Shown here piece by piece: positions 28,738-37,532 of a DNA stretch of 64,000 nucleotides. The notes beneath the pieces are model-generated. The model made no database searches, was not told the origin of the DNA, and worked only from the letters and a program-made list of their open reading frames with translations. This DNA is from Pontibacter akesuensis (GTDB lineage Bacteria; Bacteroidota; Bacteroidia; Cytophagales; Hymenobacteraceae). Each line of letters begins with the position of its first letter. Positions within the stretch are counted from its first letter, which is position 1. The stretch lies in NCBI RefSeq assembly GCF_001611675.1, contig NZ_CP014766.1, positions 2,666,001 to 2,730,000 on the forward strand, given 5' to 3'. Made by a program: the position numbers and the translations under genes.

Positions 28738-29430
28738 ATGTGGGACTACATCATTTTCATCGATACTGAGACCACGGGCATCCCGCTTGACTGGAAGGCA
28801 CCCTATTCGGACGGGCGCAGCTGGCCCTACTCGGTGCAGATAGCCTGGCTACTGTACACGAAAGAAGGCAAGGAGCTGAAGTCGGAAGATCATTACATTT
28901 ATGAGCCGGACATAGAGGTTTCAGCCGAATCATTCAAAATCCATGGCATTACGAAAGAGTTTTTGCAGGAAAACGGCAAGGACAGGAAAGCTGTGCTGTC
29001 GCTGCTGGCGCAGGACCTGGAGAAGTATAAACCGTTGGTGGTAGGCCACTTCATGCAACTCGATTACCACATGCTGGGCGTGGGCTTTCACCGGGCAAAC
29101 CTGCCAAACCCGCTGCCGCAGCTTACCACGTTCTGCACCATGGACGTGACGGCCGGCTTTCTGTTGCCACCCCGCAAGAACTTTCTGCGCCTGGGCGAGC
29201 TGTACCAGCACCTGTTTCAGCAGCCGCTGGAGCTCCAGCACAACGCCTACTGGGATGCCAGGGCCACGGCCGCCTGCTTTTTCAGGCTGCAGGAGTTGGG
29301 GGAGATTTCGGCTGAATCCATTTTAGAAGCAGAAAGGCCAAAGCCGAAGAAGCCCTTTAACTTAACCCGAAACCTTGTAGCCCTGCTCACCTTGTTTATA
29401 CTTGTTTGTTTGTTAATCCTTTGGCTATGA
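28738..29430 (+). CDS. DnaQ-like 3'-5' exonuclease with C-terminal membrane anchor
   Basis: 230 residues from the ATG at 28738 (MWDYIIFIDTET); the frame is open further up but carries no domain. DEDDh exonuclease motifs: Asp9 and Glu11 (FIDTETTG), an ExoII Asp in HFMQLDYHML, and HNAYWDA with the His/Asp pair. The C-terminal 22 residues (ALLTLFILVCLLILWL) form one hydrophobic helix, so the nuclease is predicted to be tail-anchored in the inner membrane. The stop overlaps the start of the next gene by 4 bp (ATGA), implying translational coupling. Function in the cell is unknown; the partner gene below is a recurrent neighbour of such exonucleases. Confidence 0.85.
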   Translation: MWDYIIFIDTETTGIPLDWKAPYSDGRSWPYSVQIAWLLYTKEGKELKSEDHYIYEPDIEVSAESFKIHGITKEFLQENGKDRKAVLSLLAQDLEKYKPLVVGHFMQLDYHMLGVGFHRANLPNPLPQLTTFCTMDVTAGFLLPPRKNFLRLGELYQHLFQQPLELQHNAYWDARATAACFFRLQELGEISAESILEAERPKPKKPFNLTRNLVALLTLFILVCLLILWL

Positions 29431-31337
29431 ATGACAAAATAGAGTTTCTGAAAACAGTAAAGCCTTTCGATGTGCTGCCTGACGAGGTGCTGGCTGGTGT
29501 GGTAGGCTTGCTGCAGGAGGTGCGGTATACCAGAGACACAGCCATCTACCACCAGGAAGTCACGAAGATGAAAGGGGTGGACATTATTGTGGAGGGAGAG
29601 TATGAGGCCTTCTTCTACGACAGCGAACAGAACAAGCGCGTGATAGACCTGCACGGTCGGGGCTACTGCTATGGCGGCCTGTCGGTGCTGCTGAACAGGA
29701 AAAGATCACTGCGGTCGGTGATTGCCAAAAAGGGTACGCTGGTGTTTTTCCTGTCGCGGCAGGACTTCAAGCAGCTTTGCCAGGCCTATGAGGAGTTCTT
29801 CCACTTCTTCACCGCCGAATTTGGCCGGCGCATGCTCAACGATGCCTACGCTCACTTTGTGAAGCGCCCCACCGCGTTTGAGGAAAACTACATTGCCTCA
29901 GACCAGCTGTACTCCCGCAAGATAGAGTCGTTTGTGTACCGCGACCTGGTCACCTGCCCCAGCGATACACCGCTTTACGAGGCGGCCCAACTGATGGCCC
30001 GCAAAAAGGTCAGCTGCCTTTTTGTGCAGGATGCACAGCAGCGCATCGTCGGCTACATCACCGATATCACGCTGCGCGACGTGGTGGCGAAGCAGGTAAG
30101 CGTGCAGGAGCCGGTGTCGCTGGTAATGGCTAACCCGCTTGTCTCCATCAGCACCCAGGCCTATGCCTATGAGACCATCCTGCTGATGTTCCGTACCAAG
30201 AGCCAGTACCTGCTGATAGAAGGAGCCGGAGAAGGAAAATACCTCGGCTTTATCAGCCGCAACAAACTGCTGAGCGAGCAGGCGCAGTCGCCGTTCCTGT
30301 TTATTCAGTCGGTAAAGCTGGCCCAGTCGGTGGAGGAGCTAAAGCGGAAGTGGGACAAGGTGCCCGAAATTGTGTACCAACTCCTGAACCGCGGGGTAAA
30401 GCCTGAAATCGTGAACCAGGTCATCACCACCGTGTCGGATACCATTGCCCTGAAGGTAATTGAAGGCGTGATAGCAGAGGTGGGAACGCCGCCGGCCAAG
30501 TTCGTTTTCATGGTGCTCGGCAGCGAGGGCCGCAAAGAGCAAACCCTTAGCACCGACCAGGATAATGCCATCATTTACGAAGACAAGGCCAACGAGCAGC
30601 GGGAGCTGGTGCGGGCGTACTTCCTGAATTTCGCCGAGCAGGTGTCGGAGCGGCTGGATGCCATTGGCTTCAGTTTCTGCAAAGGCGGTTTTATGGCGAA
30701 GAATTCCAAGTGGACGCACTCGCTCTCGCACTGGAAGCGCAACTACACGAGCTGGATGAAGGAGCCCGACCCGGAGACGGTGATGAAATTCGCAACCTTT
30801 TTTGATTGCCGCTACATCTATGGCGAGGCCGCGATTATGGAGGAGCTGCGCGACTTCCTGGATCAGGAGCTGCAGGAACCACTTGATCGGTTCCTGTACC
30901 ACATGGCCCGCAACGCGCTGCAGTATGAGCCGCCGCTTACCTTTTTCAAGAACATCAGAACCTTTACCGTGGATGGGCACGAGGTGTTCAACATCAAGAA
31001 AACAATGACACCGATCGTGGACCTGGTGCGGGTGTATGCGCTGCAGAAAAGGATATTTAAGACAAACACCGGCGAGCGCCTGAAAGAGTTAAAAGCCATT
31101 GGTGCTTTTACAGATACGGAGGTGCAGGAGCTGATGCAGTCTTACTACTACCTGATGAGCCTGAGGCTCAAAAAGCAGGCGGTACAGATCATTCAGGACA
31201 AGGCCGAGCCGGATAACTTTATCGACATCCGGAGCCTGACGAAAATTGAACAGGTGACGCTGAAAGAGATTTTCAAGACCATCGCGAACTTCCAGACAAC
31301 GATAAAACTACAGTTCACCAAAGAGTTGTTTGGGTGA
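29427..31337 (+). CDS. cNMP-binding/CBS/DUF294 nucleotidyltransferase-like signalling protein
   Basis: 636 residues from the ATG at 29427, which overlaps the exonuclease stop as ATGA. Domains: a cyclic-nucleotide-binding fold (about 10-125; GRGYCYGGLSVLLNRKRSLRS resembles the phosphate-binding cassette), two CBS repeats (about 155-270), and a DUF294 nucleotidyltransferase-like domain with intact GSEGRKEQTLSTDQDNA (about 360-380), followed by a DUF294 C-terminal helical substrate-binding domain. These proteins resemble GlnD-type nucleotidyltransferases and may modify a protein or respond to adenine nucleotides. No target is established. It separates GH97 from the arabinose regulator, so it may be a passenger in the locus. 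Confidence 0.88.
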   Translation: MNDKIEFLKTVKPFDVLPDEVLAGVVGLLQEVRYTRDTAIYHQEVTKMKGVDIIVEGEYEAFFYDSEQNKRVIDLHGRGYCYGGLSVLLNRKRSLRSVIAKKGTLVFFLSRQDFKQLCQAYEEFFHFFTAEFGRRMLNDAYAHFVKRPTAFEENYIASDQLYSRKIESFVYRDLVTCPSDTPLYEAAQLMARKKVSCLFVQDAQQRIVGYITDITLRDVVAKQVSVQEPVSLVMANPLVSISTQAYAYETILLMFRTKSQYLLIEGAGEGKYLGFISRNKLLSEQAQSPFLFIQSVKLAQSVEELKRKWDKVPEIVYQLLNRGVKPEIVNQVITTVSDTIALKVIEGVIAEVGTPPAKFVFMVLGSEGRKEQTLSTDQDNAIIYEDKANEQRELVRAYFLNFAEQVSERLDAIGFSFCKGGFMAKNSKWTHSLSHWKRNYTSWMKEPDPETVMKFATFFDCRYIYGEAAIMEELRDFLDQELQEPLDRFLYHMARNALQYEPPLTFFKNIRTFTVDGHEVFNIKKTMTPIVDLVRVYALQKRIFKTNTGERLKELKAIGAFTDTEVQELMQSYYYLMSLRLKKQAVQIIQDKAEPDNFIDIRSLTKIEQVTLKEIFKTIANFQTTIKLQFTKELFG

Positions 31338-31386
31338 TGCGCGGCCGTTAGCGTCACAACAAGGTACGCAAGTATAGCCGACATCG

Positions 31387-32085
31387 ATGAAAGGGGGCAA
31401 GGCAATGGAAAACCTGTACAACCAGCTGTGGGAAGACAACCTTCCGAAGTACCGGATCGGTACAGTGGAGGTAGACCCGCTTCTGTCTTCCGGAGCGGAT
31501 AACAGGTTTGGCATTACGCTGCTTTTCCGGCCAGACGGTGCGGTAAAAAAAAGCATCGGAAGCTTTCTGCAGGAGCTGGAGCGGCTGGAGCCTGAGCAAT
31601 ACTATTATCCCGCTTCCGATCTGCATGTTACGGTTATATCCATCATCTCCTGCCATCCGGGCTTTTCGCTGGACCAGGTAGCGGTAGCAGATTATGCGGC
31701 TTTGGTGAAAGAGAGTCTGGCAGCGGCTAAAAGCTTCGGGATCGGGTTCAGGGGGATCACGATCTCTCCGGCCGGCATTCTGGTGCAGGGCTTTCCGGCT
31801 ACAGCGCAGCTGCAGGTGATGCGGCAAAGGCTCCGGGAAAACTTTAAAAGCTCCACCTTGATGCAGACCCTGGACAGCAGGTATGTTTTACAGACGGCAC
31901 ACTGCACGGTTGCAAGGTTCAAAGCGCCGCTCCGAAACCCCGAAAGGCTACTGCAGAAGCTGCAGGAGTATCGGCACCATCGCTTTGGAAGTATGGACGT
32001 AACGCGCGTGCTGCTGGTGCACAACGACTGGTATCAGAAGCAGGACCTGGTACAGCAATTAGCTGAAATAGAGTTACCTAGCTAA
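31387..32085 (+). CDS. 2H phosphoesterase (2'-5' RNA ligase/LigT-like)
   Basis: 232 residues (an ATG at 31405 would remove six residues). Two HxT motifs, His80-Val-Thr82 (DLHVTVI) and His172-Cys-Thr174 (AHCTVARF), define the 2H phosphoesterase superfamily, whose members act on cyclic phosphates or 2'-5' linkages in RNA or small molecules. Spacing between motifs (about 92 residues) is normal. No extra domain and no signal peptide, so cytosolic. It lies between the DUF294 gene and araR, 50 bp after the former; no functional tie to arabinose is evident. Confidence 0.8.
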   Translation: MKGGKAMENLYNQLWEDNLPKYRIGTVEVDPLLSSGADNRFGITLLFRPDGAVKKSIGSFLQELERLEPEQYYYPASDLHVTVISIISCHPGFSLDQVAVADYAALVKESLAAAKSFGIGFRGITISPAGILVQGFPATAQLQVMRQRLRENFKSSTLMQTLDSRYVLQTAHCTVARFKAPLRNPERLLQKLQEYRHHRFGSMDVTRVLLVHNDWYQKQDLVQQLAEIELPS

Positions 32086-32190
32086 ACGCTGTTGTAACAC
32101 TATACTTTAACAAAAGGTGGAATTTATAGGGATAAAAGCAGTTAAGGCGCATTCTTGATGCAAATTGATGGATAACTGCCCACATTATTT

Positions 32191-32198
32191 TAGATTTG
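32191..32198 (+). promoter_or_regulatory. -7 box of araR
   Basis: TAGATTTG is a perfect TAnnTTTG match 35 bp before the araR ATG; a TTG at 32165-32167 could be the -33 element, although the 23-nt gap is slightly long. Confidence 0.55.
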
Positions 32199-32232
32199 AA
32201 AAAGAAAGCAAATTTGATTTATAACTAGTAAG

Positions 32233-32943
32233 ATGTTGAAATATTCAGGACAGACACGGATGCTTGTAGCCGTGGACTGCATCATATTCGGTTTTGATGG
32301 TGATAGCTACAAGCTTCTGCTCGTACAGCGCGGCATTGCGCCTGAAAAGCGGAAGTGGAGCCTGATGGGAGGCTTTGTGCAGCCTAACGAGAACCTGGAT
32401 GAGGGGGCTATCAGGATATTGAAGGATCTTACCGGGCTCGATGATGTATACATGGAGCAGCTGCACACTTTCGGAGATCCCAGGCGTGACCCCGTGGAGC
32501 GCACGATCGCCGTGGCGTACGTTGCGCTGATCAACATCCAGAAGTATGAGAAGAAGATAAGCAAAGAGTACAATGCAGAGTGGTTTCCGCTGCAGGCCAT
32601 GCCGGAGCTTATCTTTGACCACGGCAAAATGGTGGAAATGGCAAAGGACAGGCTCCGCTACAAGGCTTCGCTGCACCCGCTGCTGTTCGAGCTTTTGCCT
32701 GAGAAATTTACCCTGCCCCAGGTGCACGCACTTTACGAAGGGCTTTACGAAACGATATTCGACAAGCGCAACTTTAACCGAAAACTGCTCTCAACCAACC
32801 TTTTCATCAAGCAGACCGACAAGGAAAAAGAGAGCTCCAAGAAGGGAGCCTTCTTCTATAAGCTTGACCGCAGCAAGTATGCCAGTAACCTGCAGGCCTT
32901 CTTGAAGTTTATTCCAAACCCCGAGGAGTACCTGCTTTCCTGA
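32233..32943 (+). CDS. araR: AraR, Nudix-fold transcriptional regulator of arabinose genes
   Basis: 236 residues: N-terminal Nudix-like domain (about 8-150) and C-terminal winged helix (about 155-236), the arrangement of the NrtR/AraR family. In Bacteroides, AraR of this family binds L-arabinose and controls arabinose genes. The Nudix box is degenerate: after GGFVQPNENLDEGAIR the catalytic REuxEExG core reads RILKDLTG, so the metal-binding glutamates are lost and hydrolase activity is not expected, which supports a sensor role. It sits immediately upstream of araB; the 17-nt motif repeated across the locus is its candidate operator. Confidence 0.88.
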   Translation: MLKYSGQTRMLVAVDCIIFGFDGDSYKLLLVQRGIAPEKRKWSLMGGFVQPNENLDEGAIRILKDLTGLDDVYMEQLHTFGDPRRDPVERTIAVAYVALINIQKYEKKISKEYNAEWFPLQAMPELIFDHGKMVEMAKDRLRYKASLHPLLFELLPEKFTLPQVHALYEGLYETIFDKRNFNRKLLSTNLFIKQTDKEKESSKKGAFFYKLDRSKYASNLQAFLKFIPNPEEYLLS

Positions 32944-32978
32944 CACTTTAGGGCGATATTCTTTTTTACTTTCAAAAT

Positions 32979-32995
32979 AAGTGTTAATTTGACAC
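32979..32995 (+). promoter_or_regulatory. Candidate AraR operator before araB
   Basis: AAGTGTTAATTTGACAC ends 9 bp before the araB ATG. It is the inverted orientation of the shared motif and covers the likely transcription start; TTAATTTG within it is one mismatch from a -7 box, which would give an almost leaderless mRNA. Confidence 0.65.
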
Positions 32996-33004
32996 AAAAT
33001 AAAA

Positions 33005-34735
33005 ATGAAGGTGCCTGTGAAAGATATAGCTTATGTGATAGGGGTTGATTACGGAACTGACTCTGTCCGCTCCGTGCTGGTAAACGCCCTCAACGGAGAG
33101 GAGATATCCTCGTCTGTATATTATTACCCACGCTGGCAAAAGGGACTGCACTGCATCCCGAGCGAAAACCAGTTCAGGCAACACCCGCTGGATTATGTGG
33201 AAGGCCTGGAAAACACCATCAAAGAATGCATCAGCAAAGCTGGTGCAGACGTGGCTGCCCAGATCAAAGGCATCTCCATCGACACGACGGGATCTACGCC
33301 CATTGCCGTGGACAGAGCCGGAACGCCACTGGGCCTGTTGCCTGAGTTTAGCGAAAACCCTAATGCCATGTTTGTGCTCTGGAAAGACCACACGGCCATT
33401 GGCGAAGCAGCGGAAATAAACGAACACGCCACAAAATTCGATACCAACTACCTCAAGTATGTGGGCGGTATCTACTCCTCTGAATGGTTCTGGGCAAAGT
33501 TGCTGCACGTGCTCCGGGTAGATGAGCAGGTGCGCAATGCCTGCTTCTCGTGGGTAGAGCACTGTGATTGGATCCCGTTTCTGCTTATTGGCGGAAACGA
33601 CGTGATGCAACTGAAGCGCAGCGTTTGCGCGGCCGGACACAAATCACTTTGGGCCGCCGAGTTCGGAGGCCTTCCCCCGAATAACTTCTTTTCTTCCCTC
33701 GATCCGCTGCTGGATGGTTTCACAGACCGCCTTTTCAAAGATGCGTACCCGTCTGATCAGGCAGCTGGCAACTTAAGCCAGGAGTGGGCCGACCGCCTGG
33801 GGCTTGGCACTGACGTGGTAGTGGGCGTAGGAGCCTTTGATGCGCACATGGGCGCCGTTGGCGGGCAGATAGAGCCCTACCACCTGAGCAAGGTAATGGG
33901 TACCTCCACCTGCGACATGCTGGTGGCGCCTATTGCCGAGGTAGAGGACAAGCTGGTAGGAGGCATCTGTGGCCAGGTACCTGGTTCTGTTATTCCTGCC
34001 ATGATGGGCCTGGAAGCCGGGCAATCCGCTTTCGGCGACACGTATGCCTGGTTTAAAAGACTGCTGATCTGGCCGCTGGAGCAACTGCTTTCTCAATCTA
34101 CAGTTATTTCAGCGGAAACGGCTGAGGCGCTGTTGCAGGAAGTATCGGACAGAATCATACCTGAGCTGACAAAGCAGGCGGAGCAACTGCCGCTCACAGA
34201 AAGCGATGCCTTTGCCATCGACTGGTTTAACGGCCGTCGCACACCGGATGCCAACCAGCTGTTGAAGGGAGCCATACTTGGGCTGGGCCTGGGCAGCGAT
34301 GCCCCACGGGTGTTCCGTGCGCTGGTAGAGGCCACTTGTTTTGGGGCAAAGAGCATTGTGGATCGCTTCGAGGAGCAGGGCGTGCCGGTAAAAGGACTAA
34401 TCGGTCTGGGAGGCGTGGCCCGTAAATCACCGTTCATCATGCAGATGATGGCTGATGTGATGAACATGCCGATCCGCATCCACAAGTCGGAGCAGACCTG
34501 CGCGATTGGAGCGGCGATGTTTGCTGCCACCGTGGCCGGCGTGTATGACAAAGTAGAGGAGGCCATGGAGGCGATGGGGCAGGGCTTTGATGCCGAATAC
34601 TTCCCGGACAGCACACGCACCGCCCTGTATGCCCGCCGCTACGAGCAGTATAAAGTGCACGGCAAGGCAATTGAAAACCTGGTGCCGCCTGCCAAACTGC
34701 AGGTAACAGACAAGCAGGAAGAAGTGGTAAGATAA
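33005..34735 (+). CDS. araB: Ribulokinase
   Basis: Phosphorylates L-ribulose to L-ribulose 5-phosphate with ATP; cytosolic FGGY-family kinase. 576 residues, within the usual range for AraB. N-terminal phosphate loop VIGVDYGTDSVRSVLVN (about 9-25), SIDTTGSTPIAVD near 94-106, VMGTSTCDM near 297-305 and the second-domain LIGLGGVARKSPFIMQMMADV near 466-486, all of ribulokinase rather than xylulokinase type. Followed by araD after 8 bp, so translationally close. The AraR-like site at its start implies arabinose control. Confidence 0.96.
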   Translation: MKVPVKDIAYVIGVDYGTDSVRSVLVNALNGEEISSSVYYYPRWQKGLHCIPSENQFRQHPLDYVEGLENTIKECISKAGADVAAQIKGISIDTTGSTPIAVDRAGTPLGLLPEFSENPNAMFVLWKDHTAIGEAAEINEHATKFDTNYLKYVGGIYSSEWFWAKLLHVLRVDEQVRNACFSWVEHCDWIPFLLIGGNDVMQLKRSVCAAGHKSLWAAEFGGLPPNNFFSSLDPLLDGFTDRLFKDAYPSDQAAGNLSQEWADRLGLGTDVVVGVGAFDAHMGAVGGQIEPYHLSKVMGTSTCDMLVAPIAEVEDKLVGGICGQVPGSVIPAMMGLEAGQSAFGDTYAWFKRLLIWPLEQLLSQSTVISAETAEALLQEVSDRIIPELTKQAEQLPLTESDAFAIDWFNGRRTPDANQLLKGAILGLGLGSDAPRVFRALVEATCFGAKSIVDRFEEQGVPVKGLIGLGGVARKSPFIMQMMADVMNMPIRIHKSEQTCAIGAAMFAATVAGVYDKVEEAMEAMGQGFDAEYFPDSTRTALYARRYEQYKVHGKAIENLVPPAKLQVTDKQEEVVR

Positions 34736-34743
34736 GCAACAGC

Positions 34744-35442
34744 ATGAGCAAGTATCAGGACATAAGACAAAGTGCCTACGAGGCAAACATGGAGTTGCCC
34801 AAACTAGGGCTCGTATTATTTACATTCGGCAACGTGAGTGCCGCCGACCGGGAGCAGGGCGTCTTTGCCATTAAACCAAGCGGCGTTCCTTATGCAGACC
34901 TGTCGCCGGAAAACATGGTGATCGTTGATTTTGACGGCAATACCGTGGAAGGCAACATGCGTCCTTCTTCCGATACCAAAACCCATGCAGTGCTGTACAA
35001 GCACTGGGAGAAGATCGGCGGCATTGTGCATACCCACTCCACCTACGCCACCTCCTGGGCACAGGCACAGCGCGATATTCCCATCTACGGCACCACCCAC
35101 GCCGACCATAACACTGTGGACATTCCGTGTGCCCCACCCATGAGCGATGAAATGATCCAGGGGAATTACGAATACCAGACAGGCTTCCAGATCATGGATT
35201 ACCTGCGGGACAAAGGCATGAGCTACGAGGAGGTGGAGATGGTGCTGGTAGGCAACCATGCGCCCTTTACCTGGGGCAAAACGGCAGCCAAAGCCGTGTA
35301 TAACAGCGCCGTGCTGGAGGAAGTGGCCCGCATGGCTTTTTTAACCGAGCAGATCCGGCCTGATGCGCCACGCTTGCAGGATTCGCTCATCAAAAAGCAT
35401 TACGAGCGCAAGCACGGCCCTGACTCCTACTATGGGCAATAA
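34744..35442 (+). CDS. araD: L-ribulose-5-phosphate 4-epimerase
   Basis: Converts L-ribulose 5-phosphate to D-xylulose 5-phosphate, the last arabinose-specific step. 232 residues, class II aldolase fold. Zinc ligands are visible in VHTHSTYATSWAQ (two His) and in the later ...VGNHAPFTWG His; the GNVSAAD and KPSGVPYADL phosphate-binding segments are intact. Starts 8 bp after araB. A short stem (35445-35449 with 35456-35460) follows the stop. Confidence 0.96.
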   Translation: MSKYQDIRQSAYEANMELPKLGLVLFTFGNVSAADREQGVFAIKPSGVPYADLSPENMVIVDFDGNTVEGNMRPSSDTKTHAVLYKHWEKIGGIVHTHSTYATSWAQAQRDIPIYGTTHADHNTVDIPCAPPMSDEMIQGNYEYQTGFQIMDYLRDKGMSYEEVEMVLVGNHAPFTWGKTAAKAVYNSAVLEEVARMAFLTEQIRPDAPRLQDSLIKKHYERKHGPDSYYGQ

Positions 35443-35467
35443 AGCCGGCTTGTTTGCCGGTTAAAAA
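35443..35467 (+). terminator. Weak hairpin after araD
   Basis: A 5-bp GC stem extended by A-T and G-T pairs to about 7 bp, loop TTGTTT, followed by an A/T-rich run. It is weaker than the other terminators and may allow read-through. Confidence 0.4.
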
Positions 35468-35500
35468 TATGTTGGATGAGGCGGGATAGTAGTTGCATTT

Positions 35501-35517
35501 AAGTGCTAAGTAAATGA
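35501..35517 (+). promoter_or_regulatory. Possible weak AraR-like site before the symporter gene
   Basis: AAGTGCTAAGTAAATGA agrees with the shared motif at about 10 of 17 positions, with the CACTT half best kept on the - strand. It lies 57 bp upstream of the symporter ATG. Confidence 0.35.
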
Positions 35518-35573
35518 AGATAATTTCATAATTTCAAATTTCTACAAACCAAAAACACTAAAGCTATCTCTAC

Positions 35574-37448
35574 ATGACAGCCGGATTCTCGACACTAGAC
35601 TATATCGTCTTCGTACTTTATGCCTTGATTATCCTCTCCCTTGGACTCTGGGTATCCAGAACCAAGAAAGGAGTAGAAAAAACATCACAGGAGTATTTTC
35701 TGGCTGACAAGTCCCTGACTTGGTGGGCGGTGGGCGCCTCCCTGATTGCCGCTAACATTTCTGCCGAGCACTTTATCGGCACCTCCGGTTCCGGTTTTGC
35801 CATCGGTCTCGCTATTTCGGCCTACGAGTGGATGGCCGCTGTGGCGCTGATCATTGTGGCGAAGTTCTTCCTGCCTGTGTTTATCGACAAGGGCATTTAT
35901 ACCATGCCACAGTTCCTTAACCAGCGTTTCAACAGGGGCGTAAGTACAGCCTTTGCTGTTTTCTGGCTGTTGGTGTACGTTTTCGTAAACCTTACCTCAG
36001 TGAGTTACCTGGGCGCACTCGCCATGGAGAGCATCATGGGCGTGCCGCTTCAGTACGGTATCATCGGCCTGCTGCTTTTCTCTGCGATCTATTCCATTTA
36101 CGGTGGCCTTGAGGCTGTAGCCTGGACAGACGTGGTACAGGTGGTATTCATGGTAGGCGGTGGTCTTTTGACGACGTACCTGGCTTTGGATGCCGTAGGT
36201 GCTGGGGAGGGTATCTTCGCCGGTCTTGCTAACCTGTACGAAAGAGCCAGAGAGCACTTTACCATGGTTATCCCGGAGGGCAAAATTTATGTGCCGGATG
36301 GTTCAGGTGGGTTGAAAGATGCCTTTATAGACTTACCGGGTATCGCTGTTATCGCAGGTGCCATGTGGGCCACCAACCTGGGCTACTGGGGCTTTAACCA
36401 GTACATCATCCAGAAAGGTCTGGCTGCCAAAAGTATAAACGAAGCAAAAAGAGGACTTCTTTTCGCTGGATACCTCAAAATCTTAATGCCGATTATCGTG
36501 GTTATACCTGGTATTGCGGCTTACGTACTTCTTAACGCACACACCCCGGAAGAGCTTGCTGCCATACTTGGTAAATCAGTAGGGGAGATCGGCACTATTG
36601 CAAAATCTGACCAGGCCTACCCTTGGCTGTTGAAGAACTTTGTTCCATCCGGTATCCGTGGACTGGCTTTTGCCGCCCTGGCCGCAGCCATTGTTTCTTC
36701 CCTGGCCTCCATGGTGAACAGTACCGCCACCATCTTTACAATGGACATTTACAATCCATACTTCAAGCCGAACGCTACCAGCCGCCAGTTGGTGCGCGTG
36801 GGTCGAATTGTGGCCATTGTGTCGCTGGGAATCGCTGCTATTGTGGCTCCTCAGCTAAGCTCGCTTGATCAGGTGTTCCAGTATATTCAGGAGTACACCG
36901 GTTATATCTACCCAGGTGTGGTAGCCGTATTTGGAATGGGCCTTTTCTGGAGACAGATTACAGCAAACGCCGCGCTCTGGACAGCCATCGCGACTATTCC
37001 GGCAGGTATCATCTTCAAGGTAATTAGCCCAGACATGCCGTTCCTGCTCCGCATGGGTTATGTGTTCATCATCCTTTGCGTGATTGCCTCGGTTATCAGC
37101 TTTGCAGAGACAGGCGTAAAGGTTAAGTCACCGCTTCCGCCTGAGAGCAGACAGCGTAAGATTGCAGGGTTCTCCTATGTATTCTTTGTGTTGGGGCTCA
37201 TCACGCTGATTGCCGGCTTTATCTACACGCCGGAATACAGCTACTACGGCATCGAGTCGCTCTTCTTCCTGGCGGCCTTGTTCCTGATGATCGGCATCAT
37301 TTTGTACACCAACGCCAAGATGCCACTCTCTGATCCGAAGGCCATTGTGTCGGATCCGGTGCTCTTTAACACGGGCACGCCATTCAACATTGGCGCCGCG
37401 GGTATTGTGCTCATTATTGGATTGATTTACTACTTCCTGTGGTATTAA
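35574..37448 (+). CDS. Sodium/solute symporter (SSS family), probable arabinose transporter
   Basis: 624 residues with about 14 predicted transmembrane helices, SGLT-type. The N-terminus (LDYIVFVLYALIILSLGLWVS) and the ADKSLTWWAVGASLIAANIS motif are typical of Bacteroidota Na+/sugar symporters. The VASxxSS-like sodium-site helix is visible as AAIVSSLASMVNSTATIFTMD. Its position between araD and araA makes L-arabinose the likely substrate; galactose or glucose cannot be excluded. It is closed by a strong terminator before araA. Confidence 0.9.
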   Translation: MTAGFSTLDYIVFVLYALIILSLGLWVSRTKKGVEKTSQEYFLADKSLTWWAVGASLIAANISAEHFIGTSGSGFAIGLAISAYEWMAAVALIIVAKFFLPVFIDKGIYTMPQFLNQRFNRGVSTAFAVFWLLVYVFVNLTSVSYLGALAMESIMGVPLQYGIIGLLLFSAIYSIYGGLEAVAWTDVVQVVFMVGGGLLTTYLALDAVGAGEGIFAGLANLYERAREHFTMVIPEGKIYVPDGSGGLKDAFIDLPGIAVIAGAMWATNLGYWGFNQYIIQKGLAAKSINEAKRGLLFAGYLKILMPIIVVIPGIAAYVLLNAHTPEELAAILGKSVGEIGTIAKSDQAYPWLLKNFVPSGIRGLAFAALAAAIVSSLASMVNSTATIFTMDIYNPYFKPNATSRQLVRVGRIVAIVSLGIAAIVAPQLSSLDQVFQYIQEYTGYIYPGVVAVFGMGLFWRQITANAALWTAIATIPAGIIFKVISPDMPFLLRMGYVFIILCVIASVISFAETGVKVKSPLPPESRQRKIAGFSYVFFVLGLITLIAGFIYTPEYSYYGIESLFFLAALFLMIGIILYTNAKMPLSDPKAIVSDPVLFNTGTPFNIGAAGIVLIIGLIYYFLWY

Positions 37449-37455
37449 CGTAGAC

Positions 37456-37496
37456 AGAGGGTGTTGCAGCAAACGAGCTGCAACACCCTCTTTTTT
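37456..37496 (+). terminator. Strong terminator between symporter and araA
   Basis: A 15-bp perfect stem (37456-37470 with 37477-37491), loop AAACGA, T6 tract. It starts 7 bp after the symporter stop and ends only about 37 bp before the araA ATG. Confidence 0.92.
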
Positions 37497-37510
37497 GCCA
37501 AAATTTATTA

Positions 37511-37527
37511 TTGTAAAAAACACACTT
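37511..37527 (+). promoter_or_regulatory. AraR-like site in front of araA
   Basis: TTGTAAAAAACACACTT matches the shared 17-nt motif at 12 positions, including the complete ACACTT half. It is squeezed between the terminator and the araA ATG (37533), suggesting that araA has its own regulated, nearly leaderless promoter. Confidence 0.5.
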
Positions 37528-37532
37528 TATCT

